Assembly (NCBI GenBank): GCA_002371705.1 | Contig: DFGI01000028.1 | Coordinates: 1-64,000, forward strand | DNA length: 64,000 nucleotides | Reading direction: 5' to 3' | Source: Bacteroidales bacterium UBA3754 | GTDB lineage: Bacteria; Bacteroidota; Bacteroidia; Bacteroidales; UBA1715 | Part shown: piece by piece, positions 35,624 to 44,267 of the stretch | Layout: every line of letters starts with the position of its first letter | Position numbering within the stretch: position 1 is the first letter of the stretch | Program-made: the position numbers and the translations under genes | Notes under the pieces: generated by a model | Seen by the model: the letters and a program-made list of their open reading frames with translations, nothing else | Database searches by the model: none | Told to the model about the DNA's origin: nothing

Positions 35624-38044
35624 ATGAAAATCAAAAGCATAGTAATCCTTCTGCTGAGTGCGTTCCTTGCGGTGCAATCGCTCGCCCAGACAGAGAATTT
35701 TAGGGAGCCAGCCCGTGTGGAATCATATCTTACAGAATTGTATCCCGAAGCGTTCAACCTTACCTTGATGCGCGATGCAATTTTGTATTACATTGATAGA
35801 GAGCTACATAAGGAGGGCTATAGAATGTTGATGCCGAACCAAGTTTTGCAAGGCGCATCACAGGAATTTGCCGATTATATGGCAAAAACCGATGAAATCC
35901 GCGTTTCATACGCTCCTGCAAAATATTCGTTGCAACAACGTATTCTAAATCAGGATGGTGGCGTTCATCAAGTTGATGAAATCACGATGAAAACCTCCAT
36001 TCAACGGGCAAAAATTTCGATGACTTACGACGAAGTGGCACAAGATATTGTGTTCCAGATTTTTAAAAGAAAATCCGTTGAAATTCTACAAAATCCACGC
36101 TTCGTATTCGCGGGCATTGGCTGCGGCATCGACAAAACTGGAAAAAAACTCTACGTGTCAATCAGCGTGGGCAACTACAATTTGATAACCGCCTCGAAAA
36201 AAGACATAAAAGCATCGGGCTTGAAATTAACTGGTTCGAACCAAGGTATTGGCTGGTACGATGCAAAATTCTGCAAAGCGTGCGCAAAATACAAAGAAAT
36301 TGAGCTGCTCCGCTCAATGGTGACAATCGAACGAGGTAAAATTTACTTCGAAACTTCTGATTATAAAGGTCTTAAAAAACTTTTAAAAGACCCGACCGAT
36401 GCAATTGCGGTTGACATTGTAAATATGAAACAGTTTCCGTGCAACGGCGAAAATGTTGTCAACAACCAATTGCCAACCAAAGGATACTCCACAAAACCGA
36501 TATTTGTGAAGGACTTCGACAAACAAAATATTTATGCAGGCAGAAATTCATCGTCGAAACTCCGTTTGTTGTTGGGCGAACTGCCCGAAGGCGTAACCGA
36601 CTACGAATATAATGTGCTGGTTATCAAAAACAAGCATTTGTGCAAAACGTTGATGCCAAGCTACGACAAAAAAATTGATGGTTTCAATATGCCGGAACTG
36701 TTGCCGTTCCCTGACACAGTAACGCGTTATAACACATTTATTTACCATCCAAAAGTTGAACGCGACACCATCAGTTTTGTGATTCCATTTGAAATCGGAC
36801 GCTCGCAATATCGTCCTGAAGACATTGTAGCATTTATTGATTCAATGAAACAACCTGATTTCAAGCCACTTGCATTCATTGTTTCGGCTTATACTTCGGT
36901 TGACGGTAATCCAGAAAAAAATATGCAGCTGCGCGGCGAGCGAATCAACAGCATTGTAAGCTCAATTGCAAAATATTCGGGCAACTCGGTGCCAATCATC
37001 ACACAGAGCAAGGACTCGTGGGACTTGTTCTACACCGACATTGTGGCAACCGAATGGCAGTTCCTGAAGACAAAATCGCACGAAGAAGTTCTTTCTTATA
37101 TTTCGCGTGGCGACAACCTCAAGAAAATGGACGGTTTGCTCTCAAAACATCGTTTTGCAGAAGTGCAAATCGTTGTGGAATACGACATTTCAACCAACCG
37201 CCAGGAGCAAGCCTACACGGTGTATGCATTCCACAAGGCACTCAAGGAATACAACGAAGACCGTGCTTTGGCGATTCAAAAATATATCATGCAACAAGTT
37301 TTGTCGGGACGTTACCCAAAATCGGTCATCGACCGCATGCAAGTACCCGACAAACCCGCGTATGTTGGTCTGCAAGTCAACAAAATGTGGCTGAAATACA
37401 CCGCCAACAATATGCCAATCGACGAAGCGTTCCTCAAGGAGATGCAACGTTTGAAGGCGTTGAACCCAAATCATCCGTACGTTCGCCGCAATTTGGTTTT
37501 TGCACGGCTGAAACTGGAAACTATTGATAATGAATACTATGTGACGGAAATGCAGAAGGATATTGACGAACAGTTGATTTCTAAATTACCGAAATATGCA
37601 ATTGACCCGTTGAATTTGGAACTACAAGTAAAATCGCTTCAAAATCTGAATAAAACATTCAAGGTTTCCAACGAGGAGGAATTTGTGAACGCGGCATTCG
37701 AACGAATCAAGGAAATTATTGAAATTGACGACTACGACTGGAAAGGCGCGCTGAACATCGCTTCGATTTTTGCTGGAATGAACGACTACGACTATCCTGT
37801 GAGCGTGATGGCTCCTATGGTGAACATTCCTGGCGTGAGCGAGGAATTCATTTTCGCATTTATAGCAATGTGCACACACACCGACTATATGTATCACACA
37901 CAAGCATTTGTTGACGCATTGATCCGTGCTTCGGAAATGAACAAACCCCGATTGTGCGAATTGGTTGACACAGGAAAACTGTCGTTCCAAATGTTCGAAA
38001 ATCCAGAGGTGAAAAAAGCATTCTGCCCAATTTGCAATCAATAA
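35624..38044 (+). CDS. Exported protein with CAP-like and OmpA-like regions (806 aa, unknown)
   Basis: Signal peptide of about 21 residues ending SLAQ, with no lipobox. Residues about 30-190 resemble a diverged CAP domain (LMRDAILYYIDRELHKEGYR, VLQGASQEFADYMA, AGIGCGIDKTGKKLYVSISV). Residues about 380-455 resemble an OmpA C-terminal module (ISFVIPFEIGRSQYRPEDIV, MQLRGERINSIVSSIAKYSG), although the peptidoglycan-binding Asp/Arg pattern is only partly kept. The last 270 residues are helical and TPR-like. Probably periplasmic or outer-membrane associated. It is followed after 4 nt by plsY. Domain calls are moderate. Confidence 0.72.
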   Translation: MKIKSIVILLLSAFLAVQSLAQTENFREPARVESYLTELYPEAFNLTLMRDAILYYIDRELHKEGYRMLMPNQVLQGASQEFADYMAKTDEIRVSYAPAKYSLQQRILNQDGGVHQVDEITMKTSIQRAKISMTYDEVAQDIVFQIFKRKSVEILQNPRFVFAGIGCGIDKTGKKLYVSISVGNYNLITASKKDIKASGLKLTGSNQGIGWYDAKFCKACAKYKEIELLRSMVTIERGKIYFETSDYKGLKKLLKDPTDAIAVDIVNMKQFPCNGENVVNNQLPTKGYSTKPIFVKDFDKQNIYAGRNSSSKLRLLLGELPEGVTDYEYNVLVIKNKHLCKTLMPSYDKKIDGFNMPELLPFPDTVTRYNTFIYHPKVERDTISFVIPFEIGRSQYRPEDIVAFIDSMKQPDFKPLAFIVSAYTSVDGNPEKNMQLRGERINSIVSSIAKYSGNSVPIITQSKDSWDLFYTDIVATEWQFLKTKSHEEVLSYISRGDNLKKMDGLLSKHRFAEVQIVVEYDISTNRQEQAYTVYAFHKALKEYNEDRALAIQKYIMQQVLSGRYPKSVIDRMQVPDKPAYVGLQVNKMWLKYTANNMPIDEAFLKEMQRLKALNPNHPYVRRNLVFARLKLETIDNEYYVTEMQKDIDEQLISKLPKYAIDPLNLELQVKSLQNLNKTFKVSNEEEFVNAAFERIKEIIEIDDYDWKGALNIASIFAGMNDYDYPVSVMAPMVNIPGVSEEFIFAFIAMCTHTDYMYHTQAFVDALIRASEMNKPRLCELVDTGKLSFQMFENPEVKKAFCPICNQ

Positions 38045-38048
38045 TAAT

Positions 38049-38663
38049 ATGGAACCGATATACGTAATTCTTGCGGTACTTGTTTCTTATTTACTTGGTT
38101 CGATTCCCACATCGGTTTGGGTAGGAAAAATATTCTACGGCATTGATGTGCGGGAATGCGGCAGCGGAAACGCTGGCACCACCAACACGTTCCGTGTGCT
38201 TGGAGCAAAAGCGGCAATTCCTGTATTTATAATTGATGTACTGAAAGCCTACGTGGCGGCACGGTTGGTTCACTTTTTCCCTTGCCTGCCACACACGCCC
38301 ACTTACGTAAATCTGCAACTACTGTTTGGCATAGTTGCGGTTATAGGACACATTTTCCCGATTTACGTAGGTTTCAAAGGCGGCAAAGGAGTGGCATCGT
38401 TGCTTGGCGTGACATTGGCGATAGTTCCCGTATCGGCTTTACTCGCTTTTGCGGTATTTGCCGTGGTGTTGCTCATAAGTCACTATGTATCATTGGGTTC
38501 AATGATTGCAGGATGCTCGTTCCCAATATTTGTGATTTGTGTTGAACGTACATCAATCGTTTCGCTCCAATTCTTTTCGGTGGTGTTTGCCATATTGCTG
38601 CTCGTCACCCACCGAAAAAACATTTCCCGACTGCGCAATGGCGAAGAGAAGAAGATTTTTTAA
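38049..38663 (+). CDS. plsY: Glycerol-3-phosphate acyltransferase
   Basis: Membrane enzyme that transfers an acyl group from acyl-phosphate to glycerol 3-phosphate, first step of phospholipid synthesis. 204 residues with five or so helices and the three PlsY motifs: YLLGSIPTSVWVGK, then GSGNAGTTNTFRVLG, and GHIFPIYVGFKGGKGVAS. It starts 4 nt after the 35624-38044 gene. Confidence 0.97.
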   Translation: MEPIYVILAVLVSYLLGSIPTSVWVGKIFYGIDVRECGSGNAGTTNTFRVLGAKAAIPVFIIDVLKAYVAARLVHFFPCLPHTPTYVNLQLLFGIVAVIGHIFPIYVGFKGGKGVASLLGVTLAIVPVSALLAFAVFAVVLLISHYVSLGSMIAGCSFPIFVICVERTSIVSLQFFSVVFAILLLVTHRKNISRLRNGEEKKIF

Positions 38664-38763
38664 CGCCACCCAACTTAGTCGTTAAACTAAAATCCTGATT
38701 TTTGTTTAATTCTTCTTCATTTTTCAAAACAGTTTCTTATTTTTGGAAGAAAGTTTTGAAGGT

Positions 38764-39831
38764 ATGAAACTAAAATCCAGTATAATAACACATAAAAATG
38801 TAGCACTCCAACTTGCGTTGTATGCTTTTTTGATAGTGGTGGTCGCATTTGCGGCACTTTATTTTTTGAACTGCAAAAACCTACTGTGCGCGGCTGTGGT
38901 GGTTTCGCTATTGGTAGGGATAGTAATGTATGTGATTTCGTATTTCCTCATTAAAACTCTGATTATTGAAAAAGTTCGTCCGCTCTACAAAGTGATTCGC
39001 TCCGCGCAAAAGCCCCGTTTCAAGGACATTTCCAAAACCGACAGCAACCTTATCGCCACCGCCGAAAAGGATGTGATGGAATGGGCTTCGAGCAAAAGCG
39101 ACGACGAATTGGAAATCCTGAAAAAACAGGAAATTTTCCGCAAGGAATACATAGGCAACGTGGCGCACGAACTAAAAACGCCTATCTTCACCATTCAAGG
39201 CTATGTTTCCACATTGCTTGACGGCGGACTGTACGACGAATCCATCAACCGACAATATTTGGAGCGTACCGACAAGGTAATCCAACGCATGACTTCAATA
39301 GTGAACGACCTCGACGCCATCAACCGATTGGAGTCGGGCGCACTGAAAATGGAATACACCACATTCAATATTGTGGATTTGGTGAACGAAGTGTTCGAGG
39401 CGCAGGAATATTTAGCAAAAGAACGCAATGTTACACTCACAGTGGAAACTTCTCTGCCCAAAAACCTTATGATGGTGTACGCCGACAAAATGCGTATCAA
39501 TATGGCACTGACCAATTTAGTGGTGAACGCCATAAAATACAACAAACCCGAAGGTGGCTCGGTTCGAATTAGATTTTTCGACATGGACAGCCGCTTTTTG
39601 GTGGAAGTTTCCGACACGGGCATAGGCATTCCCAAGGAATATCAGGAACGAATCTTCGAACGATTTTTCCGTGTTGATAAAAGCCGCTCACGCGAACAAG
39701 GCGGCACGGGACTTGGCTTGGCAATTGTGAAACACGTAATTGAGGCACACAACGAAACCTTGAACGTGAAAAGCACGCTGAACAACGGCTCTTCATTTTC
39801 GTTTACCATTAAAAAAGGCACCGTGCGATAG
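38764..39831 (+). CDS. PhoR-like sensor histidine kinase (355 aa)
   Basis: Two hydrophobic helices at residues about 15-65 with a very short periplasmic loop, then HisKA with NVAHELKTPIFTIQGY (His135), and HATPase with NLVVNAIKYN (N-box), VSDTGIGIP (G1), RFFRVDKSRSREQGGTGLGL (F and G2 boxes). No PAS or HAMP domain is evident. The start is the ATG at 38764; a TATTTTTG box lies at 38738-38745. It is followed after 3 nt by its regulator. In Bacteroidota such pairs are often annotated as phosphate-related, but no pst genes are nearby. Confidence 0.93.
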   Translation: MKLKSSIITHKNVALQLALYAFLIVVVAFAALYFLNCKNLLCAAVVVSLLVGIVMYVISYFLIKTLIIEKVRPLYKVIRSAQKPRFKDISKTDSNLIATAEKDVMEWASSKSDDELEILKKQEIFRKEYIGNVAHELKTPIFTIQGYVSTLLDGGLYDESINRQYLERTDKVIQRMTSIVNDLDAINRLESGALKMEYTTFNIVDLVNEVFEAQEYLAKERNVTLTVETSLPKNLMMVYADKMRINMALTNLVVNAIKYNKPEGGSVRIRFFDMDSRFLVEVSDTGIGIPKEYQERIFERFFRVDKSRSREQGGTGLGLAIVKHVIEAHNETLNVKSTLNNGSSFSFTIKKGTVR

Positions 39832-39834
39832 TCT

Positions 39835-40515
39835 ATGAACCAGCCAAAAACCATATTGATTGTTGACGACGAACCCGATATTATTGAGATTCTGCGCTAT
39901 AACCTTGAAAAAGAGGGATATAGAACACTTTCGGCAATGAACGGACTTGACGCGGTTTCCACCGCCAAACAGCAAAAACCCGACCTGATTTTGCTTGACG
40001 TGATGCTTCCCGACATGGACGGCATCCAAACCTGCGAAACCATCCGCAAAATCCCTGAATTGGGAAAAACAATCATTGCATTCCTAACCGCGCGGAGCGA
40101 GGATTATTCCGAAATTGCGGGTTTCCATGCTGGCGCCGACGACTACATTGCAAAACCAATCCGACCACGCGTGCTGCTTTCCAGAATACAATCGCTGCTC
40201 AAACGTTCGCATCAACAGGAAGCACCGTCCCAACTTGTTCAATATAAAGACATTACAATAGACAAAGAACGTTTTGTCGTGCAAGTGGGCAATAAGTCAT
40301 TGACATTGCCCAACAAAGAGTTCAAAATCCTTGAACTGCTGATTTCGAAGCCAGAGCGCGTCTATTCCCGCGAAGAAATCTATTCGTACGTGTGGGGCAG
40401 CGAAATCGTGGTTGGCGACCGCACCATCGACGTGCACATCCGCCGCCTGCGCGAAAAATTAGGAGAAAAATATATTTTTACAGTTAAAAAAATTGGGTAT
40501 GTGTTTGCCCGCTAA
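39835..40515 (+). CDS. OmpR/PhoB-family response regulator (226 aa)
   Basis: Receiver domain with IVDDEPD, phosphoacceptor Asp55 in LILLDVMLPDMDG, and Lys107 in IAKPIRP. The OmpR-type winged helix lies at about 130-226 (LTLPNKEFKILELLISKPER, VYSREEIYSYVWGSEIVVGD, RTIDVHIRRLREKLG). Coupled to the kinase upstream and followed by a HAD-family gene after 6 nt. Targets unknown. Confidence 0.95.
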   Translation: MNQPKTILIVDDEPDIIEILRYNLEKEGYRTLSAMNGLDAVSTAKQQKPDLILLDVMLPDMDGIQTCETIRKIPELGKTIIAFLTARSEDYSEIAGFHAGADDYIAKPIRPRVLLSRIQSLLKRSHQQEAPSQLVQYKDITIDKERFVVQVGNKSLTLPNKEFKILELLISKPERVYSREEIYSYVWGSEIVVGDRTIDVHIRRLREKLGEKYIFTVKKIGYVFAR

Positions 40516-40521
40516 ATAGTT

Positions 40522-41175
40522 ATGGCAGAAATAAAAGCGTGTATATTCGACATGGACGGTGTGCTGGTAAGCACCGAAATCTATCATTTTAAAGCATGGA
40601 AACGATTGACAGAAACAGTTTTGGGATTCTCAATCGACGAAAAATTCAACGAAAACCTGAAAGGCGTGAGCCGCGCCGTGTGCGTTGACCTGATTCTGCA
40701 ACACGCTGGTTTGCACAAATCACCCGAAGAAAAAGCGGAACTTGCGGCACAAAAAAACAAATGGTTTTTGGAATATGTGCAGACTGAAATCACACCGGCA
40801 AACGTATATCCTGGCGTGATAGACTTTCTTAAGTCACTGAAACAAAAGGAAATTAAAACCGCCATAGGCTCGGCAAGCAAAAATGCGCCATTGTTGGTTG
40901 AAAAACTCGGCATCAAGCCATACTTCAACGCAATAGTTGATGGAAATATGATTACAAAAGCAAAACCAAACCCCGAAGTATTCCTGAAAGGCGCGGAACT
41001 TATAGGCGTTCCGCCAGAAAACTGCGTGGTGTTCGAAGATGCGAAAAGCGGTGTGGAAGCCGCCAAAAACGCAGGAATGCACTGCATAGGCGTTGGTTCC
41101 CCTGAAATCCTCACCGATGCCGACTTCTGCATACGGTCGTTTACAGAAATGACAGTGGAACGGTTGAGATTTTAA
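40522..41175 (+). CDS. HAD-superfamily phosphatase / beta-phosphoglucomutase-like protein (217 aa)
   Basis: HAD fold with motif I IFDMDGVLV (Asp nucleophile and the acid/base Asp two residues on), the beta-PGM-type EIYHFKAW cap entry, NLKGVSR (substrate loop), IGSASKN (motif II) and KAKPNPEVFLKGAELIGV with VFEDAKSGVEAAKNAGM (motifs III and IV). The cap signatures fit beta-phosphoglucomutase (isomerisation of beta-glucose 1-phosphate), but a sugar phosphatase cannot be excluded. It follows the response regulator by 6 nt. No maltose or trehalose phosphorylase is nearby. Confidence 0.85.
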   Translation: MAEIKACIFDMDGVLVSTEIYHFKAWKRLTETVLGFSIDEKFNENLKGVSRAVCVDLILQHAGLHKSPEEKAELAAQKNKWFLEYVQTEITPANVYPGVIDFLKSLKQKEIKTAIGSASKNAPLLVEKLGIKPYFNAIVDGNMITKAKPNPEVFLKGAELIGVPPENCVVFEDAKSGVEAAKNAGMHCIGVGSPEILTDADFCIRSFTEMTVERLRF

Positions 41176-41183
41176 AAACTTTC

Positions 41184-41238
41184 GTTCCATTTCTTTCGGC
41201 AGCGAAAGAATTTTGCGATTAAGTGAGAGCAAAGAAAA
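41184..41238 (+). repeat. Dispersed intergenic repeat, module 1 (copy B)
   Basis: 51 of 55 positions identical to 16270-16324. Together with 41344-41396 it fills most of the 393-nt gap between the HAD gene and the lipoprotein at 41569. The 60-codon ORF through this stretch (41213-41395) is repeat-derived and I do not call it a gene. Confidence 0.85.
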
Positions 41239-41343
41239 TGTATTTTCTTTGCCGAACGTGAGCAAAATGCCAAAAAGAAACGGAACCCAAAGAAAAGCCA
41301 CCGACGTACCTGCTTGGCTAAAAATCGTGCTAACAAAAATTCT

Positions 41344-41396
41344 CGGCGGCGACGGCGTTCTTTGGTTACTTTCTGTCGCTGAAGACAGAAAGTAAC
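41344..41396 (+). repeat. Dispersed intergenic repeat, module 2 (copy B) with 12-bp hairpin
   Basis: 53-nt block identical at 51 positions to 44535-44587. It contains a perfect 12-bp stem (41365-41376 with 41385-41396) around an 8-nt loop. Confidence 0.88.
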
Positions 41397-41493
41397 TGAT
41401 TTAAAGAGCTTTTGCTATGTCTATCTCGATGGTGTAGTAGCAGAATTGTAACAATATTTTCCCCTCGTATTTATAAAAAATACCTCCTTTTTA

Positions 41494-41522
41494 TTGCACA
41501 ATAAAAAAAAGATGTATCTTTG
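41494..41522 (+). promoter_or_regulatory. Promoter of the 41569 lipoprotein gene
   Basis: TTG (41494-41496), 18-nt spacer, TATCTTTG (41515-41522), then an A/T-rich leader of about 42 nt ending in AAACAAAAAGTATT before the ATG. The leader end closely resembles that of 44777. Confidence 0.65.
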
Positions 41523-41568
41523 TGGTGTCAAAAAATTTAACTTATTAACAATTTAAACAAAAAGTATT

Positions 41569-42114
41569 ATGAAAAAATTAAAATTTTTAGCTCTTGGTTT
41601 AGTAGCTGCTTTCGGTTTCGCAGCTTGTGGTAACGAAGAAGAAGGTACACAAGAAGGTAAATCTGGTGCAACTTACACACAAAACACTATCGTAATGGGT
41701 GGTGCAAAATCATCAAATGGTTCTTTCTACACATTCGACAAAGGTGTTCAAACAAAAACTCAATTGGGTGATGTTGCTACTAACGTAGTATTCTGTTTCC
41801 AAACACTTAGCGACAATTTCCGTTTCATCTCTGGAACTATAGCTGACAACGAAATCGTTAAGGCTCAAGCATCTGAAACAAAGTTCATTATGATTCGTGA
41901 TGCAAAAGCAACTGTATTTGAAAAACAAGATTTCGCTGCAGATGGTAAAACATCTATTGACATCAGCAGCAAAATTGAAGACGGTAAAAAAGCTGTTGCT
42001 TTCAAAAATGAAAAATGCGAAGGTTTCTTTGAAGTAGTAAGTTATGATGCTACAGCAGAAGATTTAACAATCAACATTTGGACTAAAGACGAAGCAAAAG
42101 ACGAAGCAAAATAG
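41569..42114 (+). CDS. Small lipoprotein of unknown function, probably highly expressed (181 aa)
   Basis: N-terminus MKKLKFLALGLVAAFGFAAC is a lipoprotein signal with the lipobox FAAC (Cys20). The mature protein is predicted beta-rich (SFYTFDKGVQTKTQLGDVA, RFISGTIADNEI) and ends in a repeated DEAK. Not recognised. Codon choice leans to GGT, GCT, GTA and CGT, unlike most neighbours and like 44777-46000, which suggests high expression and not foreign origin. It has a strong promoter match, an A-rich leader and its own terminator, so it is a single-gene unit. Confidence 0.82.
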   Translation: MKKLKFLALGLVAAFGFAACGNEEEGTQEGKSGATYTQNTIVMGGAKSSNGSFYTFDKGVQTKTQLGDVATNVVFCFQTLSDNFRFISGTIADNEIVKAQASETKFIMIRDAKATVFEKQDFAADGKTSIDISSKIEDGKKAVAFKNEKCEGFFEVVSYDATAEDLTINIWTKDEAKDEAK

Positions 42115-42130
42115 TCTAACCATAAATGCA

Positions 42131-42166
42131 ATAAAAAACCCGGTTCATTGTGAATCGGGTTTTTTT
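42131..42166 (+). terminator. Terminator of the 41569 lipoprotein gene
   Basis: Roughly 10-bp stem (ACCCGGTTCA with TGAATCGGGT, one G-U pair, TTG loop) followed by seven T. Confidence 0.9.
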
Positions 42167-42173
42167 GTGCGGT

Positions 42174-42197
42174 GTAGAGACGCGATCGCGTCTCTAC
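42174..42197. repeat. Perfect 24-bp palindrome of the GTAGAGACGCGA type
   Basis: The two 12-nt halves (42174-42185 and 42186-42197) are exact reverse complements. A related imperfect palindrome lies at 44268-44297. It sits between the convergent lipoprotein and ATPase genes. Confidence 0.8.
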
Positions 42198-42203
42198 GTG
42201 TTT

Positions 42204-43376
42204 TTATTTTTTCTCAAAAGACACAATAATTCGTAGCATTTCGCTCAGATTACAAACATAAACATTTGCAGCCATGGGATAGGAAGATTCAACTGGTGCG
42301 ACAATGTATGTATGCGAAGGGTTCAAAAACTCAATGGATTTCCAAAATCCTTCGGTAACCGACGGAGCCGACGACGATTTACATTCTATGGCGATAAGAT
42401 TATTCGGATATTGCAACAGTAAATCCATTTCGTCGCCCGTGGCACTTCGGTAGAAGAAACATTGTGCATGTCGAGCCAAAGAACAAACATTTTCAACTAC
42501 AAGACCTTCCCATGAGTTTCCTATAATGGTATTACCTAATAACTCGTTGAACGATGGAATTTGAAGTATCTGATGCAAAATTCCACTGTCACGAATGTAG
42601 ATTTTTGGCGCTTTAACCAATCGTTTCTTTGTATTTACGTAATATGGTGGCAATGAGCGTATTATGTATGTTTGCTCCATAATATCGAGGTAATGACGGA
42701 TTGTGGGAGCGGTTAAATCCATTGATGATGCTAATTTTGACGCATTGAGCAGTTGACCGTGTTCGTGAGCTGTCATTGTCAACAACCGCATAAGTTGTGG
42801 GGCAGCAATATGAAAACCCAATTGTGGAATGTCACGTTCTATATACGTTCTGACAAAATTTTCACGCCAAAGAGAACTTGCACTGTCGGAATCTGCGTTA
42901 TAACTATCGGGATACCCGCCACGGAACCAATATTTTGTGTAGTCGTAGTTCTGTTTCTCGTCAATTTCATTTGCAAGAAATGGAGTCAGGTCAACCAAAC
43001 CAACTCTTCCGGCCAACGATTCCGATGAATGTTGTATAAGGTTGCGTGATGCGGAGCCCAACAAAATAAATCGTCCTGGTCGGCGGTTTCTATCAATTTC
43101 GCTTCGTAACACAGGGAAAATATCTGGCGAGCGTTGGATTTCATCTAAGCAGATTGTTTTCCTTTCATTATGCTGGAAAAACAAACTCGGTTCGTTCAAT
43201 TTTGCTAAATCGTTACGATTCTGCAAATCAAGATACAGCATGTCGTCTCGTTGTTCAGCCATTTTTTTAATTAATGTACTCTTTCCGCATTGTCTTGAAC
43301 CCAGAATGATAACGGCAGGAAAAACCGACAAGTTTTCCTCAATATATGCCTCAATATGACGATCTACATATTCCAT
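42204..43376 (-). CDS. DUF4143-type AAA ATPase (390 aa, intact)
   Basis: Full-length AAA_14 plus DUF4143 protein. Walker A is VIILGSRQCGKSTLI near residue 25, Walker B TICLDEIQRSPDI, sensor-like GRFILLGSASRNLIQ. A winged-helix region follows (LNASKLASSMDLTAPTIRHY), then the C-terminal PD-(D/E)xK-like part with GDEMDLLLQYPNNLIAIECK. Role unknown in general; such genes are common accessory genes in gut Bacteroidota. The start is the ATG at 43376, set by the promoter just upstream. Flanked by palindromes and repeats on both sides. Confidence 0.9.
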   Translation of the reverse strand: MEYVDRHIEAYIEENLSVFPAVIILGSRQCGKSTLIKKMAEQRDDMLYLDLQNRNDLAKLNEPSLFFQHNERKTICLDEIQRSPDIFPVLRSEIDRNRRPGRFILLGSASRNLIQHSSESLAGRVGLVDLTPFLANEIDEKQNYDYTKYWFRGGYPDSYNADSDSASSLWRENFVRTYIERDIPQLGFHIAAPQLMRLLTMTAHEHGQLLNASKLASSMDLTAPTIRHYLDIMEQTYIIRSLPPYYVNTKKRLVKAPKIYIRDSGILHQILQIPSFNELLGNTIIGNSWEGLVVENVCSLARHAQCFFYRSATGDEMDLLLQYPNNLIAIECKSSSAPSVTEGFWKSIEFLNPSHTYIVAPVESSYPMAANVYVCNLSEMLRIIVSFEKK

Positions 43377-43393
43377 CTTTGTCAATTTATACG

Positions 43394-43426
43394 CAAATAT
43401 ATAAAACTAACTGATAGAATACCAAA
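43394..43426 (-). promoter_or_regulatory. Promoter of the intact DUF4143-type ATPase
   Basis: On the minus strand: TTTG (complement of 43423-43426), 21-nt spacer, TATATTTG (complement of 43394-43401). Leader of about 12 nt. Confidence 0.6.
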
Positions 43427-43469
43427 TATTTACAAAGATTTTTGCAAATTAAAAATCAGATTTTCAATT

Positions 43470-43492
43470 TGCAATAGATTCCTCGTTGCGCT
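43470..43492 (+). repeat. Dispersed short element, second copy
   Basis: Resembles 17105-17130 in the core CCTC and CG-Y-TCGG. It is followed at about 43500 by a small CGTGC-TTT-GCACG hairpin. Confidence 0.35.
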
Positions 43493-43543
43493 CGGATGAC
43501 GTGCTTTGCACGGATGATGGCGTAATGTTGTTCAACCATGTTA

Positions 43544-43574
43544 TTGTATTATACCAAAATGTTCATTAACTTTG
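43544..43574 (+). promoter_or_regulatory. Promoter of the LPP20-like gene
   Basis: TTG (43544-43546), 20-nt spacer, TAACTTTG (43567-43574). It fixes the start at the ATG at 43595, not the in-frame codon at 43538. Confidence 0.6.
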
Positions 43575-43594
43575 TATCATCAAAAAATAAAAAT

Positions 43595-44197
43595 ATGAAA
43601 AAGGTTGTATTTATTCTTGCTGTGTTACTGGGTGTTTCTGTAACGTTGCAGGCACAAAAGTCAGTTATTGAAAAACCAAAAGTTGAAGCAAAACAGTTGT
43701 CAAAACAAGGCTATGACATATTGCCTGATGCATTGCACCCAATGAAAAAACAGTTGGAGTTTGTTTATGCAAACCAATCGACCAAAGAAAGTGATGGTTC
43801 ACCGAGATATCTTATGGCAGTTGGAATAGCATCGGACGCGTCGTTAACTCAGGCAAAAGCCACGGCTCGCGAAAAAGCTGTGCAAGATATGACCAACCAG
43901 GTTATGAAAAAAATGAAGTCCATTATAGAAAAGAACGGCGGAATCCAAGAAAAAAGTTCCATTACAGTGGCAGAACTATTGAGCATAGTTGAAGAAAAGT
44001 GCAAACAAAAAATGATAAGCGGTCCTATTTTGGCTGATTTCTACAAAAAAGACAAAGGAAAATATGTTGTGAAACGCTATTGCACATACACCTATAAAGA
44101 TGCCCAAGCAATGGCAATTGATTATTTCGAAAGCGAATTGAAAAACGAGTCGGAAAAGCTCAAATCCGCATTAAGAAATCCCGCTAATTGGCGGTAG
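43595..44197 (+). CDS. Exported LPP20-like protein (200 aa)
   Basis: Signal peptide MKKVVFILAVLLGVSVTLQAQ without a lipobox. Residues about 65-175 fit the LPP20-like pattern: PRYLMAVGIASDASLTQAKA followed by TAREKAVQDMTNQVMKKMKS, and a KYVVKRYCTYTYKDAQAMA strand-helix end. The family is found in cell-envelope proteins of unknown biochemical role. A single-gene unit with its own promoter and terminator. Confidence 0.75.
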   Translation: MKKVVFILAVLLGVSVTLQAQKSVIEKPKVEAKQLSKQGYDILPDALHPMKKQLEFVYANQSTKESDGSPRYLMAVGIASDASLTQAKATAREKAVQDMTNQVMKKMKSIIEKNGGIQEKSSITVAELLSIVEEKCKQKMISGPILADFYKKDKGKYVVKRYCTYTYKDAQAMAIDYFESELKNESEKLKSALRNPANWR

Positions 44198-44216
44198 AAA
44201 GATATACCTTCACAAA

Positions 44217-44246
44217 GAAACCGTTCCCCAAAAGGAGCGGTTTTTT
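44217..44246 (+). terminator. Terminator of the LPP20-like gene
   Basis: 10-bp stem AAACCGTTCC with GGAGCGGTTT (one G-U pair) around a CCAAAA-type loop, followed by TTTTTT. Confidence 0.88.
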
Positions 44247-44267
44247 GTATTCGATATTGTTGATGGT

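Noticed and set aside
41213..41395. 60-codon plus-strand ORF ending in LLSVAEDRK
   Set aside because: It runs through both dispersed repeat modules and the 12-bp hairpin. Such peptides arise from repeat DNA.
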